Origin: Methanobrevibacter smithii ATCC 35061
GTDB lineage: Archaea; Methanobacteriota; Methanobacteria; Methanobacteriales; Methanobacteriaceae
Reading direction: 5' to 3'
Assembly (NCBI RefSeq): GCF_000016525.1
Contig: NC_009515.1
Coordinates: forward strand, 1,452,501-1,516,500
DNA length: 64,000 nucleotides
Position 1 is the first letter of the stretch. Every line of letters begins with the position of its first letter. Positions 63,557 to 64,000 of the stretch are shown here, in pieces. The notes beneath the pieces were generated by a model, which did not search any database, had not been told where the DNA came from, and worked only from the letters and a program-made list of their open reading frames with translations. The translations under genes and the position numbers were made by a program.

Positions 63557-64000
63557 AATGAGATTATAAAATAATTATATTGTTTGGATGTTTGATATTA
63601 TTTAAAATAATTGAATGGATTCTTAAAAATCATTTTTTTATTTCTTTTTTTTCTACATTTGTCAAAACTGATTTTTTTTATTACTTTTTATTGAAATGTA
63701 ATACTTTTAAAATATTTTAACTAAATGGCGTATTAATTAAATTGCCTTTGTTTTAAGTAATTTTTTAAAATATTGCTTTATTGATATCTATTTAAAATTA
63801 ATTTGCTGTTTTTAAATAGTTTAATATTGATATTCAGCTATTTTGTGTAGATTATTTTTAAAATTATTTTTTAGAAAGTAATAATATTTTTAGTTTTTTC
63901 TCAAAATTCGTAATAATTATGTTTATATATGTATTACTTTTTATAATGATATAGTATTCATTTATTATGGATACGTGTTTTATTAATTAAAAGGAGGTTG
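63557..64000 (+). promoter_or_regulatory. Duplicated control region of a gene starting beyond the window
   Basis: Contains TATTAC (63679-63684), GTAATAC (63698-63704), the conserved TATTAATTAAATTGCC block near 63731, AAAGTAATAATATTTTT near 63876, the NikR-like GTAATA-N16-TATTAC at 63910-63937 with the TATA box inside, the hairpin GTATTCA/TGGATAC (63954-63974), and AAGGAGGTTG at the last bases. Elements and spacing (44 bases from operator to hairpin) equal those before 60156. A further paralogue or locus member should begin at about 64005. Confidence 0.65.

Noticed and set aside
1-64000. CRISPR array, insertion sequence or prophage
   Set aside because: No regularly spaced direct repeats, transposase, integrase or phage structural proteins were seen on either strand.

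Overview
The window is a contiguous stretch of a low-GC archaeal chromosome. It reads as a member of the Methanobacteriales, most like a host-associated Methanobrevibacter; the species cannot be fixed from sequence alone. Evidence: archaeal-type ribosomal proteins and RNA polymerase subunits (Rpo3, Rpo6, Rpo10), TATA promoters with GGTGA/GGAGG ribosome-binding sites, the isopentenyl-phosphate-kinase version of the mevalonate pathway, the split B-family DNA polymerase small subunit typical of Methanobacteriales, F420/Hdr-type redox proteins (MvhD, FrhB, polyferredoxin), FmdE domains, and LL-diaminopimelate aminotransferase.

Layout. 1-1.9 kb: 3' part of a polyphosphate kinase, then tRNA-Ser(GGA). 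2.4-14.8 kb: a long conserved plus-strand archaeal supercluster: S13-S4-S11-Rpo3-L18e-L13-S9-Rpo10-Rpo6-enolase-ferredoxin-S2-MEMO, then mevalonate kinase, isopentenyl phosphate kinase, type 2 IPP isomerase, RNase J and prenyl diphosphate synthase (translation, transcription and isoprenoid lipid precursors). 15-19 kb: a DUF2142 membrane protein, and a TrmB-type regulator divergent from a hybrid-cluster protein plus cupin pair, with a symmetric inverted repeat between them. 19-23 kb: a minus-strand unit with two paralogous TPR membrane proteins flanking an aldo/keto reductase-ferredoxin fusion, then a methyltransferase. 23-30.5 kb: GltX, an anchored acidic protein, DapL and three acidic soluble proteins of immunity-like or unknown type. 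30.5-38.7 kb: two paralogous 14-TM MFS exporters flank a five-gene redox unit (FlpE/FlpC/FlpB/FlpD-like plus 12-cluster polyferredoxin) without hydrogenase subunits. 39-58.5 kb: mostly housekeeping genes (PurA, ADP-forming acyl-CoA synthetase, chorismate synthase, HemB, CitG-like, PheS, exonuclease III, PolB2, ABC exporter, eS8) with a few unknown small genes.

58.6-64 kb is the most unusual part: a CbiM/NikM-type metal permease with a small exported partner, divergent from a 947-residue surface-anchored protein carrying two FmdE-like metal-binding modules, followed by a small surface protein whose predicted mature N-terminus is HPGHGH. The promoter of the FmdE-like gene has an inverted repeat GTAATA-N16-TATTAC enclosing the TATA box, which is the geometry of NikR operators. 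The same promoter, 5'UTR hairpin and ribosome-binding site recur at the right edge of the window, so another member of the regulon should start just outside. I read this as a candidate metal (nickel or cobalt) responsive cell-surface acquisition locus. This is inference, not demonstrated.

Most gene ends carry short perfect hairpins followed by T runs, which look like intrinsic terminators.
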